Below are positions 11,065-23,019 of a stretch of 64,000 bases of DNA, piece by piece. Origin of the DNA: Gnetum montanum. Lineage: Eukaryota > Streptophyta > Gnetopsida > Gnetales > Gnetaceae. Position 1 is the stretch's first letter. The number at the start of each line of letters is the position of its first letter. The translations under genes and the position numbers were made by a program. The stretch lies in contig MNCI01001310.1 in assembly GCA_015680685.1 (NCBI GenBank), positions 27,278 to 91,277 on the forward strand, in the 5' to 3' direction. The notes below the pieces were generated by a model that was given only the letters and a program-made list of their open reading frames with translations, was not told where the DNA came from and made no database searches.

Positions 11065-13240
11065 ATGCGCGTGGTCATACCTACCCAACAAGAAAGCCAG
11101 GTTGACCACACCGCCAGTCCTACCATGGTGGAACAAAGGTTATCCCTCAGATTGCACAACCTACCTCCCAAGTACATGATATTGAACGAAGAGTAGTATA
11201 ACTTCATTTATGTGAAGCTCCAAGTTGGTCTATTTGTAGACCGCCAAGACATGGAGGCCAAATGAAGCTATGAGCTCATACACAAAAATGGATGGGAATA
11301 GTTCCCATCTATTGTTGACTTTATTTTGCGCACTGAGCCCCATTGGTGAATGCTTGCCTAGCTTATCCGAATGAATAAGTGTGAGGTGGGGACAAACTAT
11401 GAGGAGCCCCTACAAGAAGAGTAGGATGAGTTCCAGGAGATGGTCATATCTTAGGTGTCAACCCTTAGGTCAATACCTATGGTGGCGACCCACCAAACCT
11501 AGTACACGTGCTAAGGTGTGATACCTCTCTTCAATGTGCCCTTTGTGGTATAGTTGCTACCTATTTAATCTTCCTTGTTAGCAACTATCATGCCTATGCA
11601 GCCTTATGTGCACATTGTGCACCCCTCGTAGCCCGAAACAACTTAGGCATTGCATGTCATGCCTATTTTGTTGGAAGTCCCTCCAATAGCCAAAACAGCA
11701 AACGTGTGGTGGGTTCCAACTAGTGTGCCCATGGCACAGCCTATGCAACTAGAGTTCCACATGGCCCCACAACCTATAGCTAGGTTGTGGATTGCACAAA
11801 TGGCACAATGGATAGCACAAGTGACGTAGCTTACTGTAATATCCCCAAGCTTGGATCAGGCATTCTAGCTCATCTAGACCCTAATAGAGGAGGTCAAGCA
11901 GCTTAAGGTTTGCTCCTTCGAAATAATGCATGTGACGAATTTTTACCAGGACGATCCAATCAGTCCTGTTGTTCCACCAATGACACTGCCCATTGGCGTC
12001 CCACTCCCCAATTCACCAAATATAATGGTGAAGGGGATCCCAATGCCCACCTTGTAACGTTTTGGTCTAAGTACCTTCTATTGCAAGCATGACCACACAC
12101 CATCATACATGAGTTTGTCATGTATTTAATTGGTAAGGCACTGGACTGGTACCGTGTGCTTCAAAGGATCTCCATTTCCTCTTTGGAGGATTTGTTGAGC
12201 TAATTTTTCACACGCTTGAAGTATAACTTGAAGATAGAGGTCACCTTAGACTAGCTTATGCAAATTAAGTAGGGTCACTTAGAGCCTATGCAAAAATTCA
12301 TACAACGCTGGAGTGCATCATTGAAAGAAATCTATAAGCCCATCATGGAAACACACCTGCTGGCAATCTTCAAAGATGCAGTGAATGACTTTATTAAGTC
12401 AAAGTTGTATTACCTAGCCTTACAATCCTTAAGCAAAGCATTTTCTCAAACTAAGAGCATTTAGGATGTGGTAGAGGCCAACAAGGATTTAACCTATGTG
12501 GCCTACAAGAACTTGCATGTCAGAAAGGACAAGGACAAGGGCAAACAAGCAGCAGCTATGGTAATAGTGGGCAATGAGGCCAAGCCAACCAATGCTAAAC
12601 CAATGGCTAGGCCACCCAAGGCCCCAACCAACAACAAGGCTTTTGACTTTAGCGCTACGGTAAGTAACTAGCTTGCAACATTAGCAGCCATGGGACAAGC
12701 TAACCCAAGGGCAAACTTTGAGCACAAGGATTGCTCAAAGTACACTCCCTTGCCACTCAAGCTATCGAAAATCTTGAACCAACTGCTCATAAGTGACATG
12801 ATAAATACTGTGAGCTCCTCAAGAATCCCTCTGCTGCAACATGAAAGAAGCCTTTGATCCCTAAACATTTTAGGCTAGACCTATTTTGCCACTATCATCA
12901 GTTACTTGGCCATAACATAGACATTTACATGGCTCTATAGGATGATGTCCAACACATGATTGATAGGGGTGAGTTGGTTCTTGATGCCACCAACCTCGTT
13001 TGCCCCAAAAATCAATTAATGAGGATCTACAAGAACCCTCTAAATATAAGTGATGCAAGTTACACCATCAATGGTATTAGCATTGACAACAACTCAAAAT
13101 CGGTGTAGGAGCCATTCGTGGTTCATGTGTCCTCTAGTAACACTGAGGCCCCCTCAGCATCCACCAGCTCGAGGATCCCTTTTGTTATTAGAGTGCCACC
13201 TCAGGCACCCACAACATCCTTTATGGTTAGGGTCTCATAG
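11065..13240 (+). pseudogene. Gag of element B
   Basis: Gag forms the virus-like particle of the retrotransposon. The N-terminal part (from ATG 11065, MRVVIPTQQESQVDH) is followed at 11985-12420 by a Retrotrans_gag-type domain: HWRPTPQFTKYNGEGDPNAH, DWYRVLQRISISSLEDL, then FIQRWSASLKEIYKPIMETHLL. A lysine-rich segment is at 12530-12560. A zinc-knuckle-like motif (FCHYHQLLGHNIDIYMAL, with the last Cys changed) is at 12885-12935 and is followed by MIDRGELVLD, as in Tat-lineage Gag. Stops and shifts interrupt the frame throughout. Expression would have been from the 5' LTR. Confidence 0.8.
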
Positions 13241-13480
13241 CACATTGTAGTAACAATAGCTGAGTTGTCCTTTTTCATTAAGGTGCCATAACATGTAGAG
13301 TCCTTCCCTGCCTAGAGTCTAATGGTGGGCCATGTATCAGCCCCTGCTCGTCTAGGAGATCATCTTGTAGGTAATGTTAGCAGAATGTCTAGGTGGCAAC
13401 TTGGGAGGCCTAATGAGCATCTCACTAATGAAATGATTAGGTAGGACTAGGAGCAAAGAGAGCTAGGTCCATCAAAGCTA

Positions 13481-14587
13481 GTGCCATTGTCTGCCATCCC
13501 CATGGCCAAATTAATTGAAGAGGCCACCACAAGCAATCAACAACCAAGCACTGAGTCTCGTAGGCAAGCAAGGCAAGCCAAGCCCAAATCTCCTTCACAA
13601 GAGATTTGTCTCTTGGATCACATGGAGGAGATGAAGGCTAACAAAACAAAAGATGACAAAAAAGACTTTCTAGACACATTGGCCTAGGTGAAATAGGCTT
13701 TAAAACAAAAGAACAAAATGTTAAGCTTGTATAACTTGATCATGACCTCCTCTGCCCACCATGAAGTGTTGGTTCACACGTTGATCTCCATTCCTATTAT
13801 GGAGGACATCCCAGTAGATGAACAATCCATCCATGTTATGATGTTTCCCCCTGCACCATAGGAATTAAGTTCAACGCCCCTAGTGTTCCATAATGAGGTG
13901 ATCAAAGTTGACCCTGAGAAGGGTTAGGTCATTACTATGCTAATGTTTATCACAATCCACGTAGGGCAATGTAGGATTCGTAGGATGCATGTTGACGATG
14001 GGGCAACAATGAACGTCATCCCATATATCATCATCAACAAGTTGGGTCTTGTTGATCAAATTAAACCCACAAAGACAATATGCCTGAAATCCTTTAATTG
14101 GTCGCACGTTGTTGTAAGGGGAATGGTCACGATAGCCTTCATGGTAGGGGAGTAATTCCCCACCATTATAGAGTTCATCATAATCGAGGAGATGCCATGT
14201 TTCAACCTAATCTTAGGTAGGCTTTGGTTAACCCAACTATGGGCCATCTCCTCTCCAATCCATCAAGAAATCCACCTTCCATATGAAGGCGGTGAGGTTA
14301 TCATTTATGGTGACAACGTGGCCCCTTTAGCCCTCAATAATATAGATATAGAACAATGGTCAGAGGTGGAGTTCCTTGATGAGACACCTCCTGTAAAGGA
14401 TGAGGGTAAGACATGTAAGGCAAACCAACTCGAGGAGCCAAAAGAAGTCAATGACCTCTCAGAGGATGCTTTGTTGGTAGAATTTCCCTTCGACATAGCT
14501 TACGAAATTCAAGGCAAGTATCGCATAGTACTGTCCAGGCCCTACGTTCCCCCTAATCTACACCAAGTTAGGAAGCAATTGTGCTAG
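13481..14587 (+). pseudogene. Aspartic protease region of element B
   Basis: The retropepsin-like protease would cut the Gag-Pol polyprotein. The catalytic motif reads VDDGATMN at 13991-14014 for the usual (D)(T/S)GA, with IIINKLGL after it, and the C-terminal ILGRLWLTQL motif at 14210-14240 matches the ILGRPWL strand of plant gypsy proteases. The reading ends at a stop at about 14585, and the RT part resumes only near 19530. That gap is much larger than in most gypsy elements, but a PR-RT gap is known in Ogre. Confidence 0.8.
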
Positions 14588-14844
14588 TAAGGCATCCCCT
14601 TAGTTTAACATGTGCTAGGTGCCTACCTGCCTCTAACTTTTACATACCTCGCTTGCTTGCATCTTGTTTGCACATTTACATTTTGCTTGGTTGTTTGCAT
14701 TTTACATTGTTTGCTTTATTACGTATTTTTTTGTGCATTCTCACTTAGTTTACATCTTTGCTTATTTAGTTTACTTTTTAGTAGTTATTAGCTTATGCAT
14801 GAAAAACATTAAAATACATAAAAATCATAAAAACTAAAACTACA

Positions 14845-15175
14845 AAAACACATGGCCTGAAAAGGCCTTAAACTAATGCATGGCCTGAAAAGGCCTTAAA
14901 CTAGTGCACAACCCATCATGACCCTAAACTGGCATCAGATGGCCTACCATGACCTAAAACTAGCAATATTTTTCCTTCGAATGCATGGCCCGAAATGGCC
15001 TTAAACTATCATTAGGGCCTAAAATGGCCTAAAACTACTAACACACACTATTAACACATGTGGCCCAGAATGGCCTAAAATTATCATCATAGCCCAAAAT
15101 GGCCTTTAACTAGCATTGACCCTTCCACCATGGCCTTAAACTAGCATGGGGCTTGCAATGGCATAGTCTCATCAA
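14845..15175 (+). repeat. Tandem array of GGCCTTAAACTA units
   Basis: About eight imperfect units of 35-45 bp built around CATGGCCTGAAAAGGCCTTA (or TGGCCTAAAACTA) follow the protease end. Single related units recur at 19320-19380, and a third, longer array lies at 23020-23520, all in the same direction, so the word belongs to the untranslated parts of element B. Confidence 0.8.
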
Positions 15176-15354
15176 TTTTATCGCATTATCAACATCAAAC
15201 ACATGATAAATAATTGCAAAAGCGATACACATCATATAGGAAAACATTCATTATGTCTTACATCAATAACAGTACATAGCATAACCATCAACACCATGTG
15301 GCAAAAAATACACAAAAATAAAAAAATGCCTAATAGCAAGGCTACATCAAGGTA
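15176..15354. other. Short noncoding stretch
   Basis: A+T-rich DNA between the tandem array and the antisense gene remnant; nothing recognised. Confidence 0.4.
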
Positions 15355-17186
15355 TGCTTAGCCAGTGGTACTAGGTGGGGGTGAAGGTCCTCATTCCTCC
15401 ATTGCATTGCTGGAGCTTGCAGCTTCGCTTAGTGCTTGATACCACACAACAACAATAAAGTAGTAAATTAGCAATCAGTAAGCAAATGTACAATATACAA
15501 ACTAACATGAAAAAGTATAGAAACAACTAGAAAAAACTAACCTGAGAGGGTCCCACATCAATCATGTTTGGAGGTAGACTATTAAGGCCCTCCTCTAGGC
15601 GTTGGAGGATCTTGACCTCAGATAGCCACGTCTAGTCCTCCTAGTCAAAGTTAATGCCTATAAGAGTTTTGCATTTATCCATAGTGGTTCATGTGTGTGG
15701 CTCCTAAGGGTGTGGCAATTTGCCTCTTGGGAAAACCACTCACCATTATATGATGAGTGAATAAGTCATAAGCCTATATCCCATTGATTACCTCAAGAAA
15801 CATCTCAAGGCGGAAATGTTCAACGAACTCCTCCTTGTACCAATTAAGGTACATGTCTCACTCACACTTGTAGTGGTGCCTATGGTTCTTTTGGGTTTGC
15901 CCCCACATGTGCACCTTAGTGCTATAGTTTTTCCAATATTGGTTCTTTTGGATGAGTAGATCCATTTATAGATGCTACTCGATACTCTTTTAGGTGGCAT
16001 TATTTTTACTCGAGATGGTCAACCGGTACTTAGCATAGTCTATCTCTATGGTCTACCAGGTCCTATCTCCCTGTGAATGACTTACTAGAAAGTTATATCA
16101 AGATTGAAGGTCCCAAACCTTTGTGTCTTGGCTTGTCACTCTCTATTAAAGCTCATGAATGCACTTCCATAGGTGCTCATTCGAGCACTTGTAGACCCAC
16201 AATGCTTTTACATAGGAAAGTGCACATTTGCTCACTACCTTATATATATGATGAGGTACTTGCTCTACTTAAGAAGGGAACTTAGGGATGACATCTACTT
16301 TGGCCACCCTGCTCAGATCCTAGCAAAGCTTGAAACCTATTGGCATACAATAAGCAAATCAAACTTTCAATTAGTAAGGTAGAAAAGTAAAGTAAAATCA
16401 CACACATACTAAGCTCAAGATCTGCCTGTTGTATGTGGTCAACGACTAGCCCATTTCTCATCCAGCCAATCATGGGTCTTGCACTACTCGTACGCCCTTG
16501 GGTATTGGGTAGGGTAGGCCCCTAGATTAGTTTCCAACTACTCAAGCATGGCTTCATGAACGTTTACACTCAAGGAGACTACCTTTATGGTAGTGCGAGT
16601 CAAGGCAAGATCATCCCTCTCATCGTGTAGACCCCGCTTGTTGACTTTGAATCTAGCATTAAGCATGAGCTGTTAGTGACTTAGCATGAGCCAATAACAA
16701 AGAACACACTATAAAAATCATAAGAGCACTTACCCTCTGGTGTAGTATACAATTTTAGGTGGGTTTTGGAATAAAGTATGCACTCACAGAGCAACAAAGA
16801 GGGTGTTGCTCTTGTTGTAGCAAGAGAACTCTATCATCTACCAAATCCTAGATAAGAGCTAAGCACCCATGGGGCCTTTGCCTGAACCACTTTCTCCATC
16901 ATCACTAGTAGTGGGCTCATTGAACATGAACCTCAAAATGCCCTGGTTAGCCCTAGGAAACAATGTCTTTGTGATGATACTGGTAGCCTCCACTGCTAAG
17001 GGTGACCACATCATCACACTAAAGTGCTATAGTAGGAACTCTAGGAACTCATGTGCCCCTAGTCAGAACCACACTGCCTACTAATCCACTTGCATATCTA
17101 GTGCAGACATGTTAGGAACAAGCTCGCTCATGTAGTAAAGAATGTCCATGAGCTCCACGATAACTAGGATGGACTTCAGTAGCACC
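15355..17186 (-). pseudogene. Antisense, intron-containing gene remnant between protease and RT of element B
   Basis: Function not recognised. On the minus strand four exon-like readings can be followed. Exon A (17186-16734) contains LLKSILVIVELMDILYYMSE and PLAVEATSIITKTLFPRANQ and ends at a clean donor (AGAGG then GTAAGT). Exon B (16652-16426) contains FKVNKRGLHDERDDLALTRT and LGAYPTQYPRAYE. Exon C (16336-15542) contains EQVPHHIYKVVSKCALSYVK, NQYWKNYSTKVHMWGQTQKN and YKEEFVEHFRLEMFLEVI and ends at LNSLPPNMIDVGPSQ before GTTAGT. A terminal piece (about 15435-15355) reads ALSEAASSSNAMEE, then GPSPPPSTTG and a stop. Each exon has a few stops. Antisense ORFs are known in Tat elements, but usually between pol and the 3' LTR; here it sits between protease and RT. 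It could instead be an inserted transposon or host gene. Confidence 0.6.
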
Positions 17187-19319
17187 CTACAATCGCAAAA
17201 GCAATGAACGAAGCATTAGTATACACATTGGATGCATTAAACTTAGCAATATTAGCATAACATAGCATGGGTTAGCAAAAGATATCTTAGGATTCCCTGG
17301 GGCCCCATGAGTATAGGACATCAACAAACACATTTGATATGCTTGGTACTCATTGGGATACAACACATTTCACATGGGATTAGTGTTTATTTTGCATATT
17401 TGCATGTTTAGCACTATCATGGTTTGTATGTTTTGATAGTTTAGCATTGTTATAGTTTGCAAGCTTAGCATTTTTGTAGGCTTAGTGTTGTTGGCATTGT
17501 TGCATTTTGAAAGTTTAGTAGTAAGTGTAATGGATAAAATTTTCCAATTTTTTTTCTAACTCTGGGTAGCATAGTTTGGAAAGTAGCAAATATTTTCTAA
17601 CTTTGGATCGCCCTGACTATGCTCCTAGAAATGGGAGAGCATAGTCCCAATAACTCCTGACTACACTCCCTACAGAGCTTACTCATAAAAAAACTAACTA
17701 TTTGGTAGATGTCATTTCATTAAACACTTTGTGTCAACTACACCTCCAAGACAAGGAGCATTGTCATGGCTACGGCTTGCAAGGAGCAAGGTCTCGACTA
17801 TTGCCCTAATGCTCTCTCCACTGCACAGCACTCCGCTATAGCACTGTGCATTGCCTATCATGGCCATTGTCTTTGCGAATGTGCTACCTAACATCCACCC
17901 CAGTTGCGTTCCCTATGGCCACACCGCCCACATCGACAGTGTTAGCCTACACCATGCCTTTGCCCTATCCGCTACTACAGCCCTTATGCCACAAGAAGAA
18001 AAAAATGAAAAAAGCAATAGGAAATGTGCCCTTGGTGTCATGTCTCCCCTTGTAGCCCCTGTAGCCGCATAGTTGTGTTAGGGTGTGACACTCGTGTAAC
18101 CCTTGCTATGCCATGGGGGCAGTTTCCCCATAGCCCCCCAAGCTCCTAGCACCTCTAACCCTCACCCACATATTTTTAGGTGAAAAATTAAAAAAATCAT
18201 AGGGTAGACCCCTACAGTAACCCTGCCTTGTGGTGAGCTACCCTTGCCAGGCCCGCAGCCCTCGTCCTAGCCTTGTGCCCAAATGCAGTAACAATAAAAA
18301 ATAAAAAAATTATAGAGTCCCTCACCATGCAGCCCTCTACCCCATGGGTAGCAACTCCTCATCGCCACCAAATCCCAAATCCCTACCCACCAAATCCCAA
18401 ATCCCTGCCCTACGTTGTGCAAAATATAGAGAATAAAAAAATTACAACAAGCCTTCACGCCCCATCAAGCTCCATGCATAGCAAGTAAACCCTCCAAACC
18501 TGTAGCCCCATGCATGGCCTAGTGGCAACCCATGGCCTCTCCACTGGTGGTTGCATTGGTTGCCATGGTGGTCATGACCATGTCAAACCCTCATGTCCTT
18601 GTGCACATCTATTGTTGATCCTCCATAAGCAAAACCCCTATGCAAAAATCTCAAAGAGAAAACCCTTGTAGCCACGCATGCCCTCCCTGCTGTGACGACT
18701 GAAATGGTCGATGGCGATGATGGCCCCTACCATGGTGTTACTAATGTCCAAGCCCAAAGTGCCTAAGTGAAGAAAACAAGAAAAAGTAAAATAATGGAAA
18801 AAGAGGGGGAGAGTGTAGTTGGGGTACTTGGTAGCTGAAGGCACCCACCTCTCTTCCACACATGCCTGAGGCAGGAAGGCTAGTGCCTGTTCTCGCTCAT
18901 TCACGTTCACCAGCCTGGGGTGTAGGCATCCACTTCAACACGTCATCTCAACAGTAACTATTTTTTCTTTGCTAGTAGCACACTCCAATAGTAAGCCTTC
19001 TCTCTAAAAAATTTGTATTTGTAACTTTGAAAATGATAGACTTACCCGTAAAACATGCCTTCATACCTCCTTGGACCACTTAATGACTTACCAACCTTGG
19101 GACTATTCTCAACATTGTTTGTGTAGTGTAGAGCATAGTTAAGTGGGAGTGTAGTTGGGTGGGAGCATAGTCACATGGACTTAGAAAAAAATTTTGACTT
19201 TCCTCGTAGTCTAGTGACTTAGAAAATTTTTTGATTTTTCTTGCTACCCAATAAACCCCCAAGCCAATGTCACTTTTTTGGTGCATCAAGCCTTGCATGA
19301 AATAACACATCCAATGCAT
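17187..19319. other. Rest of the protease-RT interval; no gene supported
   Basis: 17540-17700 and 19090-19230 resemble the LTR of element B in word content (CTATGCTC, GAGCATAGTC, TTTTCTAACT). Between them, 17720-18930 is more G+C rich, with a direct repeat of ACCAAATCCCAAATCCCT at 18367 and 18389. Upstream exons of the antisense gene could lie here (for example near 17345-17280), but I cannot support one. Confidence 0.4.
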
Positions 19320-19385
19320 TCATGGTCTGCTAAGACCTTAAACTGGCACTCATGGCCTATTGAGGCCTAAAACCAACACAAATGT
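19320..19385 (+). repeat. Short copy of the GACCTTAAACT repeat
   Basis: Two units (CATGGTCTGCTAAGACCTTA and CATGGCCTATTGAGGCCTAA) of the family that forms the arrays at 14845-15175 and 23020-23520. Confidence 0.65.
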
Positions 19386-19529
19386 GTTTACCTTCTTTAA
19401 CGATGCATGCACATACTTAAGCAAATTTTTATTGCATTAATTCCTTCATTTTGTGCATATAGAATTCATTGAGATAGGTGTGGCTTGATGTTTTTCTAGT
19501 TGTTTTTGTAGGACTTTTGTAGGAATACA

Positions 19530-20640
19530 ACATGACTATGTACGAGTATCTTCACTCACCTCTGGTCCTCACCAGGCCCCATGGTGATCTCACATGATGC
19601 ATCGATCCACAATGCCTAGACCTTGAGCTCATAGCCTACAACAAGTACATAACATCTATACAGGAACTACTAGATTGGCCTGACCATTTAGTTAAGGCTC
19701 TAAATCTAGAGACAGGTGACATTACTAAGGATTCCCTCGTTGAAATCCCTATAGAAACACCTAGTGGCAAGGCAAAAGCATTGAAGCTTAGTTCCTTGGT
19801 AGAACTTCAACATGCCCAGAACATTGCTAAGGTGCTCAATAATAACATGAAGGCATTCACATAGTCTTACAAAGACATGCCAGGGCTAGATCCTCATGTA
19901 GTCCAACATAACATTATCCTTGATTCCAACATTAAGCTAGTTAATTAGAAAACACATTAGGTTAGGCTTGAGGTGGCATTAGCAGTCTATGATGAAATCA
20001 CCAAGATTTACAATGCTGGTTTCATCCGGCCTGTTGATTATGTAGATTGGATCTCCAACATTGTGGTTGTGCCCAAGAAAAATGGAAGTATACGCATTTG
20101 CATAGACTTTTGGGACTTGAACAAGGTGACTGTTAAAGATGAGTTTTTGTTGCCTAGTATTGATCAACTAGTTGATACTATGGTTGGTCATGCTTTGTTA
20201 TCGTTTGTGGATGGGTTCTCGAGCTACAACTAGATTTGGATCAACCTAGAGCACTAGCTTAGCACAACCTTTATGATCCCTTGGGCTATGTTCTGTTACA
20301 TCGTGATGCCTTTCACCTTAAAAATGTAGGAGCAACTTACCAGTGCACCATAACTTACATTTTCAGCAATTACATGTTAGGTTTGCTCAATGATTATGTT
20401 GATGACATAGCAGTTAAGTCCAAAGTAGCACATAACCATGCAAATGACTTGGACCTAGTATGCAAATGTTGCTTAAAACATGAACTTAGGTTGAAACCCA
20501 AGAAGTGTGTTTTTAGCATTAAGATGGGCTGGATGCTCAATTTCATAGTATTTGAAGTAGGCATATGCATAGACCCCAATAAGGTTAAGGTCATAATTTA
20601 CTTAGCACCATTGGCTAACCTTAAGGAGCTACGAGGGTTA
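19530..20640 (+). pseudogene. Reverse transcriptase of element B
   Basis: RT makes the cDNA copy. The upstream connection reads HNIILDSNIKL. The core reads YNAGFIRPVDYVDWISNIVV, KKNGSIRICIDFWDLNK (fingers and palm), SFVDGFSSYN and, at about 20390-20430, the catalytic LLNDYVDDIAVKS with the YVDD box intact, then KPKKCVFSI. One frameshift near 20230-20280 and scattered stops break it. A pyrimidine-rich stretch ending in TTGTTTTTGTAG at 19500-19511 could be the 3' splice site of a protease-RT intron, as described for Ogre elements; this is inference. Confidence 0.9.
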
Positions 20641-20749
20641 TAGAGTAGATTACAATTTATATGTAGGTTTATTGCACGGTTGCAACTAATGAAACATCTA
20701 CTCAAAAAAGGGGTCCACTTTGAGTGGATAGTTCAATGTTAAGAGGCAT

Positions 20750-21180
20750 TTGGCAACCTTAAACAAGAGCTAGCTCAACTTCCAATGGTTTACCCTCTAC
20801 AAGGAGATAAACCCTTCTACATCTACCTTGTTTCCTTTGATATGTCCATCACTTCCTTGCTTTGTCAAAAATGAGATGATGGCATAGAGGTCTCCGTATA
20901 CTACTTAAGCCATGCATTGGTTGCCCACAAAGAAAAATATAATGATCTAGAAAAGAATTGCCTTGCCTTAGTCTTCAAACTTAAGAAGTGGAGGCACTAT
21001 CTTTTTTGTAGTTAAGTTAACATCATCTGCAATAGTAACGTACTTCAAGAGATTACAACAAATATCTACGAGAATAGTCATATTAGACAATGGAAAGAAA
21101 TAACAGCAGAGTTTAACCTACATTACATTGCACAAGCCTCAACTAAAGGGCAAGCTATAGCCGCACAACTCATGTCTTCA
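20750..21180 (+). pseudogene. First RNase H domain of element B
   Basis: The usual gypsy RNase H follows RT: LPMVYPLQGDKPFYIYLVSF, then SVYYLSHALVAHKEKYNDLE, KNCLALVFKLKKWRHYL and AEFNLHYI. The first catalytic Asp position reads as a degraded YLVS segment, so the domain is probably inactive apart from its stops. It degrades RNA in the RNA-DNA hybrid during replication. Confidence 0.75.
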
Positions 21181-21269
21181 CCCATCAATGATCAAGCAAT
21201 AATCGATCTAGAATTCTTAGATGAGGATGTTAGTAGTGTCAACCAGGTGCTTTACAGATTCAAGGTACT

Positions 21270-21640
21270 CTTGCACTTTGATGGTGCTTCAACCTTTAAA
21301 GGGGGTAATGCCACTACTATTATAACATTCCCCTATGGGAAGATTCAACCCTTTGCATATTGTTTTACATTCTTGTGCACTAACAACATGGTGGAGTATG
21401 AAGGTCTCCTTAGAGGTATCCTAGTAGCTTGTGACCTAGGAATCCAAAACATAGCAATCTAAGGTGACTCGCAGTTAGTGATCAACCAAGTTATAGAGGT
21501 TTATGCTTGCAAAGCCTAACATTTACAACCTTACTATGACTTGGCGAAGCACACACTTAAATAGTTTGCAATTGTTGATGTTTAATACATTCCCTAAAAC
21601 AAAAATGCCATTGTTAATGCACTAGCAATGTTAGCCTTAA
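21270..21640 (+). pseudogene. Second (archaeal-type) RNase H domain of element B
   Basis: A second RNase H reads LHFDGASTFKGGNATTIITF, NNMVEYEGLLRGILVACDLG and GDSQLVINQV, with the DGAS, E and GDS catalytic motifs all visible, then NKNAIVNALAMLA. It lies between the first RNase H and integrase. An extra RNase H in this place is the known signature of the Tat lineage. Stops are few in this part, and it is the best preserved domain of B. Confidence 0.8.
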
Positions 21641-21939
21641 GCATTTCACCTGACATGTTTCACGCATTGCCCACCTCGGTGGAAAATTGCACTATGCCTA
21701 TCACACAAACCACTGATATTGCATCCATAGCCATAGTTAGTACAACCCATGCAGTAGAATGGTATGATGACATTAAGACATACCTTCAATAGGGTGAACT
21801 TTTGCAGCATCTAACCATTGCTAAAAAGGATGTAGTGCATAAATGATCATGGCAGTACATCATTGTAGGTGATAACACATTGTGTCGAAAATCCTATGAT
21901 GGCATATTGTTAACCTGTGTGAGAAACAACAAAGCGTAA

Positions 21940-23001
21940 ATGGTTATTGAACAAGTCCATGAGGGAATGTACAAAGGTCACATAACACCTAGGGCAATGG
22001 TGGAAAAAATTAGATTCCTAGGCTATTAGTGGCCTTACATGAAGTGCGATTCTGTCTCTAAGGTTAAAAAGTGTGATATCCATCAATGGCATCAAAACTT
22101 AATGCATATGCCACCAACTAAACTAGATACAACACAGATCACATGGCCATTCCAATGTTGGGGGTTGGACATCATTGGACCAATAATGCCTAAGCCCTCC
22201 ACGGGACATAGCTTCATTATAACTACAATAGAGTATTTTACCAAGTGGATTGAGGCTATTTCCCTTAGGAAGAAAACATTGTAGTAGGTTTGCAAATTCA
22301 TGTTTAACAACATAGTGATCCATTTTGGTTTACCCATGACCATCATAATGAACAACAGGCCATAGTTTAGTAGTGCTGAAACCATGGCCTTTTGTGAATG
22401 CTTTAGTATCAAACATTCCTTTTTGTTGCTGTACTACCCATAGGTGAATGGCCAACTAGAGGCCACAAACAAAGTCATTGTCAACCTTCTAAAGAAGATG
22501 CTCACTAGTAGCAAATAGTGATGGCATGAACAATTAGTCTATGCACTCTGGGCCTACTGCACAACATGTAGAATAGCAATAAGTAAGATACCATATAGCC
22601 TTGTTTATGGGTCTAAAGTAATTTTGCTTTGTGAATTGCAAATTCCATCACTTTGTGTGATCCTGTTGAACTTCATTGATGAGGCTCAGAATAATGAGTT
22701 TAGAACTATGGACCTAAATTTGATAGAGGAGGAGTGCATTTAGATGCTTGGTCGCATCGAATGGTACCAAGAAAAGAAAAGGTAAAAGAACCACCACAAT
22801 TAGCATCAACACTTGATCAAGAAAGGTGACCTAGTCTTCAAGGCCATTCGCGAACCTGTGAACAAGTTCTCAGCCAACTGGGAAGGGCCTTTCTTGGTCA
22901 CTAAGGCCTGTGATAATGGAGCATTCAAGCTTGCTAATCAAGATGGAAATGAGTTTGCCAATTTGGTTAACCATTCATACTTAAAGCCTTACTATGCCTA
23001 G
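21940..23001 (+). pseudogene. Integrase of element B
   Basis: The zinc finger reads VHEGMYKGHITPRAMVEKIR, then KCDSVSKVKKCDIHQ. The catalytic core reads FQCWGLDIIGPIMPKPSTGH (first Asp), then FGLPMTIIMNNRP (second Asp changed to Asn) and NGQLEATNKVIVNLLKKM (Glu kept). The C-terminal part at 22813-23001 reads GDLVFKAIREPVNKFSANWE and GPFLVTKACDNGAFKLANQD, ending at HSYLKPYYA and a stop at 23001, which is the natural end of gypsy Pol. Stops elsewhere and the lost Asp make it inactive. Confidence 0.9.
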
Positions 23002-23019
23002 TAAACATTGTCACATCTC

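Noticed and set aside
14845-15175. CRISPR-like repeat array
   Set aside because: Units are imperfect, directly adjoining and without unique spacers, in plant DNA.
17720-18930. Possible protein-coding host exon in the more G+C-rich block
   Set aside because: Only short, overlapping open stretches on both strands and no recognisable domain.
22092-22412. Minus-strand open stretch of 106 codons
   Set aside because: It is the reverse strand of the element B integrase core, which has clear catalytic motifs on the plus strand.
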